Shown: positions 44,745-54,350, numbered from the stretch's first letter. The stretch: 64,000 nucleotides of DNA from Flavobacteriales bacterium (GCA_016779935.1 JADHMQ010000001.1:62001-126000), one strand, 5' to 3'. Notes: a model not told the origin generated them from the sequence alone. Program-made: numbers and translations.

Positions 44745-45676
44745 GTCAAATTACCAAACATATAATGATGATTGAGCCTGTTGGTTTTCGTTTTAACGAA
44801 GAAACAGCTGAAAATAATTATTATCAGAAAGTCATAGACGGTTTAACACCGCAAGGAACTCAAGAAAAAGCATTGTCTGAGTTTACTGACTTTGTTGATA
44901 AACTACGCTCGCACGGTGTAAACGTTATTGTTATAAAAGACACAGAATCGCCAGATACACCTGATTCCATATTCCCTAATAATTGGGTATCCTTTCACAA
45001 TGATGGTAAAATAGGACTTTACCCAATGTGTGCTAAAAATAGACGAGTAGAACGCCGCGAAGATATTTTTGACATACTAGTAGACGATTATGGATTTCAC
45101 ATTGATGAAATTAAAGATTTTACAGAGTTTGAAGAACACGACAAATTTCTAGAAGGCACTGGCAGTATGATTCTCGACAGAGAGAATAAGATTTGCTATG
45201 CTGCTATTTCTATACGTACTGACGAGCAAGCCGTTTTACAGTTCTGCGATGAGTTCGACTATACGCCAGTTTGCTTTAATGCCTACCAAAATGTTGGAGA
45301 AGAGCGCTTGCCTATTTACCATACCAATGTGATGATGTGTGTTGCTAACGATTTTGTAGTAATTTGTTTAGATACCATTGATCAAATTGAAGAGCGTACT
45401 CATGTAATTGAAAGTCTAGAACGTACCAATAAAGAAATCATAGAAATCTCCGAAGAGCAAAAAGAACATTTTGCAGGCAATATGTTGCAAGTAATGGGGG
45501 ATAAACCTTACCTTGTCATGTCAAAATCGGCATATAAAAGTTTGGATAAAAATCAGATAGAAAAAATAGAAAAGCATTGCTCTATAATTCACAGTTCTTT
45601 AGATACTATTGAGGCTTGTGGTGGTGGAAGTGCACGATGCATGATGGCGGAAATATTTTTACCTCAAACAAAATGA
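44741..45676 (+). CDS. ctlX: Citrulline utilization hydrolase CtlX-like protein
   Basis: 311 aa from the ATG overlapping the previous stop. CtlX is a deiminase-fold hydrolase named for citrulline use. Typical segments are MIEPVGFRFNEETAENNYYQ at the start, FPNNWVSFHNDGKIGLYPM, LEGTGSMILDRENKICYAA and the C-terminal nucleophile in CGGGSARCMMAEIFLP (C300). The preceding gene encodes another deiminase-fold enzyme, and the argS ATG overlaps this stop by 4 nt, so three arginine-related genes are translationally coupled. Confidence 0.88.
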   Translation: MSQITKHIMMIEPVGFRFNEETAENNYYQKVIDGLTPQGTQEKALSEFTDFVDKLRSHGVNVIVIKDTESPDTPDSIFPNNWVSFHNDGKIGLYPMCAKNRRVERREDIFDILVDDYGFHIDEIKDFTEFEEHDKFLEGTGSMILDRENKICYAAISIRTDEQAVLQFCDEFDYTPVCFNAYQNVGEERLPIYHTNVMMCVANDFVVICLDTIDQIEERTHVIESLERTNKEIIEISEEQKEHFAGNMLQVMGDKPYLVMSKSAYKSLDKNQIEKIEKHCSIIHSSLDTIEACGGGSARCMMAEIFLPQTK

Positions 45677-47445
45677 TAGAGCAAAAGCTACATACCGTTG
45701 TTGAACAAGCAATCAAAGAACTGTTTCAGGCAGAAAATCAAACTATACAGTTTCAAAAGACCAGAAAAGAGTTTGAGGGAGACATTACACTTGTAGTATT
45801 TCCACTATTGAGAGCATCTAAAAAGTCACCCGAACAAACCGCTGATATTATCGGAGCTTATTTAAAAGAAAATGTTTCACTAGTATCAGATTTTAATTCA
45901 GTCAAAGGCTTTTTAAATCTTAGTGTAGATAATTCCTATTGGTTGTCTCAATTTGAGTCCGCTTACAAGCAATCAAATTATGGTGTCGTAGATATCTCTT
46001 CAGATGCTCCAAATCATCTAGTAGAATTTTCATCGCCAAACACTAATAAACCTCTTCATTTAGGACATATTAGAAATATTCTTTTAGGTAATTCGGTGGC
46101 AGAAATTTTACAAGCTTCAGGTAAGAATGTTAAAAAAGTTCAAATCATCAATGATAGAGGAATACACATCTGTAAATCTATGATTGCTTGGTTGGAGTTT
46201 GGTAATAATGAAACGCCAGAAAGTACTGGAATGAAAGGCGATCATTTTGTAGGGAAGTACTACGTGATTTTTGATAAGCATTACAGAGCTGAGCAAGAAA
46301 AGCTAGTAGCTCAAGGCATGAGTAAAGAAGAAGCCGAAAAAGAAGCGTCTTTGTTCAAGAAAGCCCAAGATTTATTACGAAAATGGGAAGCTAAGGATGA
46401 AGAGGTTATTGCCCTATGGGAAAAAATGAATTCTTGGGTATACAATGGATTTTCACAAACCTACAAGAGAATGGGTGTTGAATTTGATAAAAACTATTAC
46501 GAAAGTGATACATACCTCTTAGGAAAAAAAGTAATAGAAGATGGCTTAGAAAAAGAAACATTTTACAAGAAAGTCGATGGTTCGGTTTGGATAGACCTCA
46601 CCGATGAAGGTTTGGATGAAAAGATATTACTTCGTTCAGACGGTACAGCTGTATACATGACTCAAGATATAGGAACTGCCATACAACGACATGATGACTT
46701 TGCCTTTTCCCATATGGCATATACAGTAGGCAATGAGCAAGATTATCATTTTAAAGTCTTATTTCTAATACTTGAAAAGCTTGGGTACGATTGGGCAAAA
46801 AACTGTTACCATTTATCCTATGGTATGGTGGACTTACCCTCTGGAAAAATGAAATCAAGAGAAGGTACAGTTGTAGATGCAGATGACCTTATGAAGGAAA
46901 TGGTCGATTCTGCAAAAGAAATTGCTCAAGAGTTAGGTAAATTAGATGGGATGGAAACCGAAGAAGCTAACATCTTATATGAAAATATTGGTATGGGGGC
47001 TTTAAAGTACTTCATGCTTAAGGTAGACCCTAAAAAACGTATGCTTTTTGATCCACAAGAATCTATAGATTTTAATGGGAATACGGGACCGTTTATACAG
47101 TATACCCATGCACGTATACAAACCATCCTAAAAAAGTATAATAAGGAAGTTATATTTACAACAGAAAATCTTGAATTGTTAGATAAAGAAAAGCAAATCA
47201 TCAAGATTTTAAATGACTTTCCTGTAACTATTCAAGAAGCAGCAAATTCGTACAGCCCAGCACTCATTGCCAATTACATTTACGATTTGGTAAAGGAGTT
47301 TAATGGCTTTTATCAAAACGTGTCTATTTTGATAGGTGAAGACCAAAATCAGATGGCATTTAGAATTGCCTTGTGTGAGTTAGTAGGTCGAGTAAGTAAA
47401 ACAGGAATGAAATTATTAGGGGTGAATGTTCCCGATAGAATGTAA
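45673..47445 (+). CDS. argS: Arginyl-tRNA synthetase
   Basis: 590-aa class I aminoacyl-tRNA synthetase that charges tRNA-Arg. The ATG overlapping the ctlX stop gives the normal start; a longer in-frame opening would lie inside ctlX. The N-terminal ArgRS-specific domain has FEGDITLVVFPLLRASKKSP. The HIGH motif reads PLHLGH (H129-H132), followed by RGIHICKSM. The KMSKS loop is KMKSREGTVVDADDL, a usual variant, and the C-terminal helical domain recognises the anticodon. ffh follows after 5 nt. Confidence 0.97.
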   Translation: MIEQKLHTVVEQAIKELFQAENQTIQFQKTRKEFEGDITLVVFPLLRASKKSPEQTADIIGAYLKENVSLVSDFNSVKGFLNLSVDNSYWLSQFESAYKQSNYGVVDISSDAPNHLVEFSSPNTNKPLHLGHIRNILLGNSVAEILQASGKNVKKVQIINDRGIHICKSMIAWLEFGNNETPESTGMKGDHFVGKYYVIFDKHYRAEQEKLVAQGMSKEEAEKEASLFKKAQDLLRKWEAKDEEVIALWEKMNSWVYNGFSQTYKRMGVEFDKNYYESDTYLLGKKVIEDGLEKETFYKKVDGSVWIDLTDEGLDEKILLRSDGTAVYMTQDIGTAIQRHDDFAFSHMAYTVGNEQDYHFKVLFLILEKLGYDWAKNCYHLSYGMVDLPSGKMKSREGTVVDADDLMKEMVDSAKEIAQELGKLDGMETEEANILYENIGMGALKYFMLKVDPKKRMLFDPQESIDFNGNTGPFIQYTHARIQTILKKYNKEVIFTTENLELLDKEKQIIKILNDFPVTIQEAANSYSPALIANYIYDLVKEFNGFYQNVSILIGEDQNQMAFRIALCELVGRVSKTGMKLLGVNVPDRM

Positions 47446-47450
47446 AAGAT

Positions 47451-48797
47451 ATGTTTGAAAATTTATCAGAAAAATTAGAAAAAGCCTTTAAGGTTCTTAA
47501 AGGTCAAGGAAGTATTTCGGAAATCAACGTTGCTCAGACGATGAAAGAAATCAGAAAAGCCCTATTAACGGCAGATGTTGATTTCAAAACTGCCAAAAAC
47601 TTCACCAACAACGTTAAGGAAAAGGCATTAGGTCAGAAGGTATTAACAGCCGTGGAGCCTGGTCAGTTGCTAACAAAAATCATGAAGGATGAATTGACCG
47701 AATTAATGGGAAGTTCACATTCAGAGATAAACATTCAAAGCAACCTATCTGTAATTCTTGTTGCCGGATTACAAGGTTCTGGTAAAACCACCTTTTCAGG
47801 AAAACTAGCCTTACACCTAAAGGGAAAACACAATAAGAAACCCCTTTTAGTAGCCTGTGATGTCTACAGACCAGCTGCCATTGACCAATTAGGAGTATTA
47901 GCAGAGCAAGTAGGTGTAGAAGTTTACAAAGAAGTAGAAAATAAAAACCCAGTAGAAATAGCCCAGAACGCCATTAAGTTTGCCAAGTCAAACAACAACA
48001 ATGTGGTAATTGTTGATACTGCAGGTCGTTTAGCAATAGATGAGCAAATGATGGAGGAGATAGCCGCTGTAAAATCAGCTATTAAGCCTAGTGAGATTTT
48101 ATTTGTTGTAGATTCAATGACTGGTCAAGATGCAGTAAACACTGCCAAAGCCTTTAATGAAAAGCTAAATTTTGACGGTGTAGTACTAACCAAACTAGAT
48201 GGTGATACAAGAGGTGGAGCAGCACTTACAATCCGTTCAGTTGTAGACAAACCCATTAAATTCATTGGAACCAGCGAGAAGATGGATGGCCTTGATGTTT
48301 TTCACCCAGAACGAATGGCAAGTCGTATTTTGGGAATGGGAGATGTCATCTCACTTGTTGAAAGAGCTCAGCAGCAATTTGATGAAGAAGAAGCTCGAAA
48401 GGTGCAAAAGAAAATTGCGAAAAACCAATTCGGTTTTGATGATTTCCTTAAGCAAATTCAGCAAATCAAAAAGATGGGTAATATGAAGGATTTGATGGGG
48501 ATGATTCCCGGTATGGGCAAAGCACTCAAAGGAGTAGATGTTGATGACGATGCATTTAAGGGGATAGAAGCTATGATTAAATCCATGACACTTGAAGAAA
48601 GAAGCAATCCAAAACTATTGAACGGAAGCCGAAGAAAGCGAATTGCTAATGGAAGCGGAACCTCAATTCAGGAAGTCAATCAGCTAATCAAACAATTTGG
48701 TCAGATGGGTAAAATGATGAAGATGATGCAAGGCGGTGGTGCAAAACAAATGATGCAGATGATGAAAAATAATGGCAGTGGAACGCCAAGAATGTAA
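47451..48797 (+). CDS. ffh: Signal recognition particle protein Ffh
   Basis: 448-aa SRP54 GTPase that binds signal sequences at the ribosome and delivers them to FtsY. NG domain motifs are [15 protein letters not shown] (~106-120), [37 protein letters not shown] and [14 protein letters not shown]. The M domain starts near [13 protein letters not shown] and is very rich in Met toward the end ([19 protein letters not shown]), which forms the signal-sequence groove. No 4.5S RNA gene was recognised in the window. Confidence 0.97.
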   Translation: MFENLSEKLEKAFKVLKGQGSISEINVAQTMKEIRKALLTADVDFKTAKNFTNNVKEKALGQKVLTAVEPGQLLTKIMKDELTELMGSSHSEINIQSNLSVILVAGLQGSGKTTFSGKLALHLKGKHNKKPLLVACDVYRPAAIDQLGVLAEQVGVEVYKEVENKNPVEIAQNAIKFAKSNNNNVVIVDTAGRLAIDEQMMEEIAAVKSAIKPSEILFVVDSMTGQDAVNTAKAFNEKLNFDGVVLTKLDGDTRGGAALTIRSVVDKPIKFIGTSEKMDGLDVFHPERMASRILGMGDVISLVERAQQQFDEEEARKVQKKIAKNQFGFDDFLKQIQQIKKMGNMKDLMGMIPGMGKALKGVDVDDDAFKGIEAMIKSMTLEERSNPKLLNGSRRKRIANGSGTSIQEVNQLIKQFGQMGKMMKMMQGGGAKQMMQMMKNNGSGTPRM

Positions 48798-48814
48798 TAG
48801 AAGGCTTAACAAGT

Positions 48815-49693
48815 ATGCAAATATTAGACGGTAAACAAACTTCACTTGATATTCAGCAAGAAATTGCTGTAGAAGTAGAAGGTATGCTTCGACAAGGAAA
48901 GAAGAAACCCCATTTGGCAGCAATACTAGTGGGAAATGATGGTGCTAGTGAAACCTATGTAGGTGCAAAAGTACGTGCCTGTGAAAAAGTAGGTTTTGAT
49001 TCTACACTTATTCGTCTAGACGACACCATATCCCAAGAGCAGTTAATTGCTGAGGTAGACAAAATCAACCAAAATAATGACATTGACGGACTAATTGTAC
49101 AGTTACCATTGCCTTCACACATCGATGAGTTAGCCGTTACAAAAGCCATTTATCCTTCCAAAGACGTTGATGGTTTTCATCCTGAAAATGTTGGTAAAAT
49201 GACTTTAAATATCCCAACATTTTTACCTGCAACACCAGCGGGAATCATTGAACTTATCAAACGCTACAACATTGAAACAGAAGGAAAGCACTGCGTGGTT
49301 ATCGGAAGAAGCAATATTGTTGGTTTGCCAATGAGTATACTGATGGCTAGAAATTCCTATCCAGGTAATTGTACAGTAACCCTCACACACAGCAGAACAA
49401 AAAACCTTAAGGAAATTTGCCAATCGGCTGATATTCTCATTGTTGCACTTGGTCGTCCAGAATACGTTACTGAAGATATGGTGAAGGAAGGAGCTACCGT
49501 TATTGATGTAGGCATTACTCGTGTAAAATCAGATAAAACAAAGAGCGGATGGAAGCTCAAAGGCGACGTTGACTATACAGCGGTAGCCGATAAAACGAGC
49601 TTTATAACACCCGTCCCTGGTGGAGTAGGTCCAATGACCATTGCTATGCTATTAAAAAATACGCTCAGTGCAGTTAATGGCTTTGATGTATGA
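48815..49693 (+). CDS. folD: Bifunctional methylenetetrahydrofolate dehydrogenase/cyclohydrolase FolD
   Basis: 292-aa cytoplasmic enzyme that oxidises 5,10-methylene-THF to the methenyl and formyl forms with NADP. Conserved segments are [62 protein letters not shown] (nucleotide site) and [15 protein letters not shown]. The stop overlaps the queE start by 4 nt, linking one-carbon metabolism with queuosine precursor synthesis by translation. Confidence 0.97.
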   Translation: MQILDGKQTSLDIQQEIAVEVEGMLRQGKKKPHLAAILVGNDGASETYVGAKVRACEKVGFDSTLIRLDDTISQEQLIAEVDKINQNNDIDGLIVQLPLPSHIDELAVTKAIYPSKDVDGFHPENVGKMTLNIPTFLPATPAGIIELIKRYNIETEGKHCVVIGRSNIVGLPMSILMARNSYPGNCTVTLTHSRTKNLKEICQSADILIVALGRPEYVTEDMVKEGATVIDVGITRVKSDKTKSGWKLKGDVDYTAVADKTSFITPVPGGVGPMTIAMLLKNTLSAVNGFDV

Positions 49694-50322
49694 ATAAAGA
49701 ACAACAAACATTAGTTGATAAAGGACTGATGCTTCCACTTATGGAAGCCTTTTATACCGTTCAAGGCGAAGGGCATTATTCAGGTACTCCTGCCTTTTTC
49801 TTGAGAATTGGTGGTTGTGATGTTGGTTGCCACTGGTGCGATGTAAAAGAAAGTTGGGATGCTAATTTGCACCCACCCACCCACATTAACGATATGTTGA
49901 TTAATATACAATCTACACCTGCTAAAACAGTCGTTGTTACAGGAGGAGAACCCCTGATGTGGGATATGGGGCCACTGACAGAATTACTTAAAGAGAATGG
50001 TATAAATGTACATATAGAAACATCTGGAGCTTACCCACTCTCAGGAACTTTCGATTGGATTTGCCTTTCTCCCAAAAAAAATAGTCCCCCACAAAAAGCA
50101 ATAATTCCTTTAGCCAATGAGTTAAAGGTAATAGTACACAACTTAAATGACTTTAAATGGGCAGAGGAGTTTTCTGTGCAGTGTCACGATAGCTGTAAAT
50201 TATTTCTTCAGCCTGAGTGGAGCAAAGAAAAAGAAATGATGCCAAAAATCATTGATTACGTTATGAATACCCCTGAATGGAATATATCTTTGCAAACGCA
50301 CAAATACATGGGCATCCCTTAA
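49690..50322 (+). CDS. queE: 7-carboxy-7-deazaguanine synthase QueE
   Basis: 210-aa radical SAM enzyme that rearranges carboxytetrahydropterin to 7-carboxy-7-deazaguanine for queuosine. The substrate/cluster region is [19 protein letters not shown] and [11 protein letters not shown] (C43, C47, C50; CX3CX2C), followed by [10 protein letters not shown] and the lower motif VHIETSGA. It begins with ATGA overlapping folD. The other queuosine genes (queC, queD, queF) are not in the window. Confidence 0.95.
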   Translation: MNKEQQTLVDKGLMLPLMEAFYTVQGEGHYSGTPAFFLRIGGCDVGCHWCDVKESWDANLHPPTHINDMLINIQSTPAKTVVVTGGEPLMWDMGPLTELLKENGINVHIETSGAYPLSGTFDWICLSPKKNSPPQKAIIPLANELKVIVHNLNDFKWAEEFSVQCHDSCKLFLQPEWSKEKEMMPKIIDYVMNTPEWNISLQTHKYMGIP

Positions 50323-50338
50323 AGCTTGAATCGACATT

Positions 50339-52219
50339 ATGAAATATATTTTTCTTTTACTTTTCACTCCTTTTATACTCTTTGGACAAAACAACACTAA
50401 ATCCAAAAAAGCCTATGCCAAGTCCATTGAATTTTTTCAAGAAAATAACGATAAGAAAGCCACAGAATTCGTTCTGTCGGCTATAAGACAAGACCCTGAC
50501 TTTTTACCCCCATACCTTTTACTCGGTCAAATTAAAGAAGAGGCTGGCAAAACAGAGGAAGCTATTGAGCATTATCTCAAAGGACTTTCTGATAACAACC
50601 CAGAAAATGCTTGGGGCTATTGGAAAGTGGGGATACTGTATATGCAAATTCCTAATTATGTAGAAGCAAAACGTGCATTTACCCATTTTTTAGGTTTTAA
50701 AAATCAAAGCAGCAAAAAAGTTAATTCAGCCAAACACCAACTCAAAAATTGTGAATTTGCTCTAGAAGCCATCACTAATCCTGTTGACTTCGACTTTAAG
50801 AATATGGGTGAAGGTATAAACAGTGAATGGGAAGAGTATTTACCCAGTATTTCGGCAGACGGACAATTGTTTGTTGTTACCAGAAGAGGACCGCATCAAA
50901 ATAATGTTGTTTCAGAAGATTTTTATCAAAGTACTTTGAAAGATGGCAAATGGTCATTAGCTCAAAATATGGGAACGGTTAATACCTTTGGGAATGAAGG
51001 GGCACAATGCCTAGCTCCAAACGGTAAGGTGCTTTTCTTTACCGCTTGCGATAGAGAAGACGGTATGGGCAGATGTGATATTTACATCAGTTTCAAACGC
51101 GATGGTAAATGGTCAGAAGCTAGAAATATAGGGCCTAGTATAAACAGTAAACATTGGGATTCTCAGCCTACTATTTCTCCAGATGGGAGAGAGTTATTTT
51201 TTGTCAGCAACCGACCAGGAGGTTATGGCAATATGGATATTTGGAAGAGTGTGCTTACCGAAAATGGCACTTTCTCAAAACCAGTGAATTTAGGGGCTAC
51301 TGTAAATACAGAGTTTGATGAGATGTCACCATTTATACATACAGATAACCAAACTTTATATTTTGCTTCTAACGGACATCCAGGAATGGGCGATTTTGAT
51401 TTGTTCATGAGTCGAAGAAATTACCCCTCAGCACCTTGGCAACGTCCTATTAATTTAGGTTACCCTATAAACACGCATGGAGTAGAAAACAGTTTAATAG
51501 TAGCTTCAGATGGTAAGACGGCTTATTTTGCTTCTGATAAATCGGGTTATGGTCAAGAAGATATTTTTTGGTTTCAATTGTCTCAAGATTTCCAAGCACA
51601 ACAAGTGGCTTATGTAAACGCTAAAGTTTATGATGCCAAAAGTGAAACACCTCTCAAAGCAAATATTGAAATTGTTGACCTTACTACTGGTGAAGTAATG
51701 ATTTCCTCTTTTACATACACCAAAACGGGCGAATTGTTTACCTGCTTGCCTGCCAATACTAACTATGCTGTTAATGTTTCTAGAGAGGATTATTTATTCC
51801 ATTCTGAGAACTTTGAGTTAAATGACCAAAGTGCTTTGCAAGCTTTAAGGTTAGATATACCTCTACAACGTTTGGATAGAGGTAATGCCGTAGTTTTGAA
51901 AAACATCTTCTTTGATACGGATGCTTATAGCCTAAAAAAGGAATCCGAAGTAGAGCTCAATACGCTCTTTGAATTTATGCAAAACAACATAGATTTAAGT
52001 ATAGAGATTGAAGGGCATACCGATAATGTAGGGTCTCAAGAGCATAACCTTACACTTTCAGAAAATAGAGCCAAAGAAGTATTTAGTTTCCTAGTTGATA
52101 AAGGCATTGATGCCAATCGAATGACTTACAAAGGTTTTGGAGATTCCAAACCTATCGCTTCCAACGATAATGAAGAGGGTAGAGCCGAAAACAGACGTAC
52201 TGCTTTTAGGATTAAATAG
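50339..52219 (+). CDS. PorE-like OmpA-family protein (TPR, propeller, CRD, OmpA)
   Basis: 626 aa with a signal peptide (FLLLFTPFILFGQ) and no lipobox. Domains in order: TPR-like helices (~20-130; EEAIEHYLKGLSDNNPENAW), a PD40/WD40-like propeller (~150-420; ISPDGRELFFVSNRPGGYGN), a carboxypeptidase-regulatory-like domain (~430-500; KAKVYDA... KANIEIVDLTTGEV is the region), and an OmpA peptidoglycan-binding domain (~510-626; EIEGHTDNVGSQEHNLTLSE). This is the order described for PorE, the T9SS component that anchors to peptidoglycan. Paralogs with this order are common, so the name is tentative. It ends the operon starting at 43830. Confidence 0.85.
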   Translation: MKYIFLLLFTPFILFGQNNTKSKKAYAKSIEFFQENNDKKATEFVLSAIRQDPDFLPPYLLLGQIKEEAGKTEEAIEHYLKGLSDNNPENAWGYWKVGILYMQIPNYVEAKRAFTHFLGFKNQSSKKVNSAKHQLKNCEFALEAITNPVDFDFKNMGEGINSEWEEYLPSISADGQLFVVTRRGPHQNNVVSEDFYQSTLKDGKWSLAQNMGTVNTFGNEGAQCLAPNGKVLFFTACDREDGMGRCDIYISFKRDGKWSEARNIGPSINSKHWDSQPTISPDGRELFFVSNRPGGYGNMDIWKSVLTENGTFSKPVNLGATVNTEFDEMSPFIHTDNQTLYFASNGHPGMGDFDLFMSRRNYPSAPWQRPINLGYPINTHGVENSLIVASDGKTAYFASDKSGYGQEDIFWFQLSQDFQAQQVAYVNAKVYDAKSETPLKANIEIVDLTTGEVMISSFTYTKTGELFTCLPANTNYAVNVSREDYLFHSENFELNDQSALQALRLDIPLQRLDRGNAVVLKNIFFDTDAYSLKKESEVELNTLFEFMQNNIDLSIEIEGHTDNVGSQEHNLTLSENRAKEVFSFLVDKGIDANRMTYKGFGDSKPIASNDNEEGRAENRRTAFRIK

Positions 52220-52706
52220 AGTTTTCTTCTACAAGATCTTTCACGACTACAGTTTCATTCTCATTTACAAAAAACACGCTAAAGCCTAGCTTTTTGACTA
52301 AGCTTAAAGCCCTTTTGTTGTCCGGCAGTGTCTTTCCAATGATACGATTGATATCAAAATCTTTCTTTGCTTGATTAATGAGTTCTTGAAAGGTGGTAAT
52401 CATAATCCCTTTTCCCCAATATTCTGATAAAAGAGTACCACCAATTTCAATCGACTTAGTAATGTTATCATAGTGATGTAGTGAACAAATCCCTAAAAAT
52501 TGGTTTGAATCATCATCTTTAATGATTTTCCACGTCCAACATCCTTCGGTAGTAATTTGTTGAATAAAATCATCTATCTGCTGAGGCTTTGGCAAGAGGC
52601 TTTCTGAATAGGATTGAAGTACTTTTTCATTGGTAAACAGTTGAAGTAATTCTTTGCTATCGTTTTCATTAAGGGGTTGTAGTTTTATTTCAAAGTCCAC
52701 TGTCAA
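52212..52706 (-). CDS. GNAT-family N-acetyltransferase
   Basis: 164 aa resembling RimJ/RimL-like GNAT enzymes that transfer acetyl from acetyl-CoA to an amine. Motif A is the segment EIGGTLLSEYWGKGIMITTF, followed by DINRIIGKTLPDNKRALSLV and LGFSVFF. No ATG starts it: the frame begins with TTG directly after the upstream TAA, or GTG 6 nt later. It follows the cytochrome c gene without a gap and overlaps the PorE-like gene tail-to-tail by 8 nt. Confidence 0.82.
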   Translation of the reverse strand: MTVDFEIKLQPLNENDSKELLQLFTNEKVLQSYSESLLPKPQQIDDFIQQITTEGCWTWKIIKDDDSNQFLGICSLHHYDNITKSIEIGGTLLSEYWGKGIMITTFQELINQAKKDFDINRIIGKTLPDNKRALSLVKKLGFSVFFVNENETVVVKDLVEENSI

Positions 52707-53261
52707 TTATTGAGGAGGTATAGGGTTAGGTACTAGGTTATCAATTGGTTCTAAAGACTGTAAATAGTCGAAAATGTTCTCTATTTCATCATTCGTTAAA
52801 CTGGCATAGCATACCCATGGCATTGGAGGTAATAACATGCGTCCATTGTCTAAGCCTTTGCTTTTGCCTTCCTTCATGGCTTTGGTGAATTGATTTAAAG
52901 ACCAATCCCCTAGACCTGTTTCATGAGGCGTAAGGTTAGAAGCGAAAGACGTACCCCAAGGACCTATAGCTGCTGTGCCACTACCGCTAAATAATATCCA
53001 AGCACCAGAATTGGGTATACATGGGTCGTATTCCGATAATGGCATACTTTGAGGGTGACCCGATAGCAGTAAGTCTTCATCTGGAACAGGACCAAATTCG
53101 GTCATCTTCTTTGGAGAATGGCAGTCGTTACACCCAAGTGCAGTCACGAGCCGTTTACCTTCTTCAATGTTTGATGTTTTTTCATTTGCATCCATTTTTA
53201 AAGATGCATTATCACATGCCATAAAAGAGGCAATTGTACAGATTAGAATGAGATTTTTCAT
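52707..53261 (-). CDS. Monohaem cytochrome c lipoprotein
   Basis: 184 aa with a lipobox (ASFMAC, C16). The haem site is GCNDCHSP (C44, C47, H48). A likely axial Met lies in LLPPMPWVCYASLTNDEIEN, near the C-terminal helix IFDYLQSLEPID. It is a class I type cytochrome c for electron transfer on the outer face of a membrane; the partner is unknown. Haem attachment would use the System II protein encoded at the left edge of the window. The next gene (GNAT) starts immediately after its stop. Confidence 0.87.
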   Translation of the reverse strand: MKNLILICTIASFMACDNASLKMDANEKTSNIEEGKRLVTALGCNDCHSPKKMTEFGPVPDEDLLLSGHPQSMPLSEYDPCIPNSGAWILFSGSGTAAIGPWGTSFASNLTPHETGLGDWSLNQFTKAMKEGKSKGLDNGRMLLPPMPWVCYASLTNDEIENIFDYLQSLEPIDNLVPNPIPPQ

Positions 53262-53313
53262 GGGTTTAGTTTTATTTTTTAATCATTTACATATTGTAAT
53301 AAAGCATTGAAAT

Positions 53314-53454
53314 TCAAAAAAAGCTGTAATCAAAGGAAACGGATACAATTTCATAACCTTGTCTCGCCTTTTCATTAATTAAGCTTTCTGCTTCCTTTCT
53401 AAGCTGGTCACTAGACCACCAAGAGCTTAGTTTTATTACGGTATAATCTTTCAT
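53314..53454 (-). CDS. Small DUF4177-like protein
   Basis: 46 aa: MKDYTVIKLSSWWSSDQLRK, then KARQGYEIVSVSFDYSFF at the end. The pattern of a short strand, a helix with LINEKARQGYE and a final strand EIVSV matches the small DUF4177 family, whose function is unknown. It fills most of the only sizeable gap between annotated genes (53262-53558). An inverted repeat sits at 53468-53489 just ahead of it. Its reality rests on the family-like pattern and the well-placed ATG. Confidence 0.6.
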   Translation of the reverse strand: MKDYTVIKLSSWWSSDQLRKEAESLINEKARQGYEIVSVSFDYSFF

Positions 53455-53467
53455 TTTTACAATACAA

Positions 53468-53489
53468 TTGTTATCAGATTATCTGACAA
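53468..53489. other. Inverted repeat between kdsA and the DUF4177-like gene
   Basis: TTGT-TAT-CAGA-TTA-TCTG-ACAA forms an 8-bp stem with one 3-nt bulge. It lacks a T-tract, so a regulatory site or a weak transcript end after kdsA are both possible. The rest of the gap 53262-53558 holds only the 46-aa gene. Confidence 0.4.
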
Positions 53490-53558
53490 GTTAATTACAT
53501 CATAAATGAAATGGAAAAGGTGAGTGGCAATAAGTTTAGAAGTTCAAAATTACAAAAA

Positions 53559-54350
53559 TTAAAGGGCCTTTTTCAGTCGTACTAATTTTTTCAATAAGTC
53601 TTCCAATTGGTCGAGAGGTAGCATATTTGCTCCATCCGATTTAGCTTGGCTAGGGTTGGGGTGAGTTTCTAAAAAGATACCATCTACACCAGAAGCAATA
53701 GCGGCTTTGGCTATGGTTTCTATAAGTTGAGGTTGACCACCCGTTACACCACTGCTTTGGTTAGGTTGTTGCAGAGAGTGAGTAACATCCATTATCACAG
53801 GGGCATACTCTTTCATGATTGGTATGCCTTTAAAGTCTACTACCAATTCGTGGTAACCAAATTGGCTACCTCTTTCGGTAAGCATTACGCAGTTGTTTCC
53901 ACTGTCTTTAACTTTTTGTACGGCAAACTGCATAGCTTGAGGGGATAAAAATTGTCCCTTCTTAATATTTACGGTTTTGCCTGTTTTGGCAGCTGCTACC
54001 AACAAATCGGTTTGTCGGCAGAGGAATGCAGGTATTTGTAGTATATCTACGCTCTTAGCGGCTAATTTGGCTTCCTCTACAGAATGTATATCGGTGGTAG
54101 TGGGAACGTCTAGTTCTTTTCTAATCTTTTTGAGAATGGCTAGTGCTTTCTCATCGCCAATACCGGTAAATGAATCCAGACGCGATCGGTTAGCTTTTCT
54201 GTAAGAGCCTTTGAACACAAAAGGAATACCCAATTCTTCGCAAAGGGATTTTATGTGTGTGGCAATTTCAAAAGCCATTTCTTCGCCTTCTATGGCACAG
54301 GGTCCGGCTATGAGAAAAAAGGAGTCTTTAAAATTCAGTTTACTTATCAC
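53559..54350 (-). CDS. kdsA: 3-deoxy-8-phosphooctulonate synthase KdsA
   Basis: 263-aa cytoplasmic enzyme that joins phosphoenolpyruvate and arabinose 5-phosphate to make KDO 8-phosphate for lipopolysaccharide. Family segments are FFLIAGPCAIEGEE, FKGSYRKANRSRLDSFTGIG, TDIHSVEEAKLAAKSVDILQ, IPAFLCRQTDLL, TERGSQFGYHELVVDF, MDVTHSLQQPNQSSGVTGGQ and FLETHPNPSQAKSDG. It is the last gene of a likely operon with an outer-membrane protein and a large lipoprotein, 9 nt after the former. Confidence 0.97.
   Translation of the reverse strand: MISKLNFKDSFFLIAGPCAIEGEEMAFEIATHIKSLCEELGIPFVFKGSYRKANRSRLDSFTGIGDEKALAILKKIRKELDVPTTTDIHSVEEAKLAAKSVDILQIPAFLCRQTDLLVAAAKTGKTVNIKKGQFLSPQAMQFAVQKVKDSGNNCVMLTERGSQFGYHELVVDFKGIPIMKEYAPVIMDVTHSLQQPNQSSGVTGGQPQLIETIAKAAIASGVDGIFLETHPNPSQAKSDGANMLPLDQLEDLLKKLVRLKKAL

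Noticed and set aside
45616-45672. Longer argS start inside ctlX
   Set aside because: The extra residues (MWWWKCTMHDGG) do not match ArgRS, while the ATG overlapping the ctlX stop gives the normal N-terminus.
47200-48830. SRP 4.5S RNA gene near ffh
   Set aside because: The gaps around ffh are only 5 and 17 nt, and no 4.5S-like hairpin is visible there.
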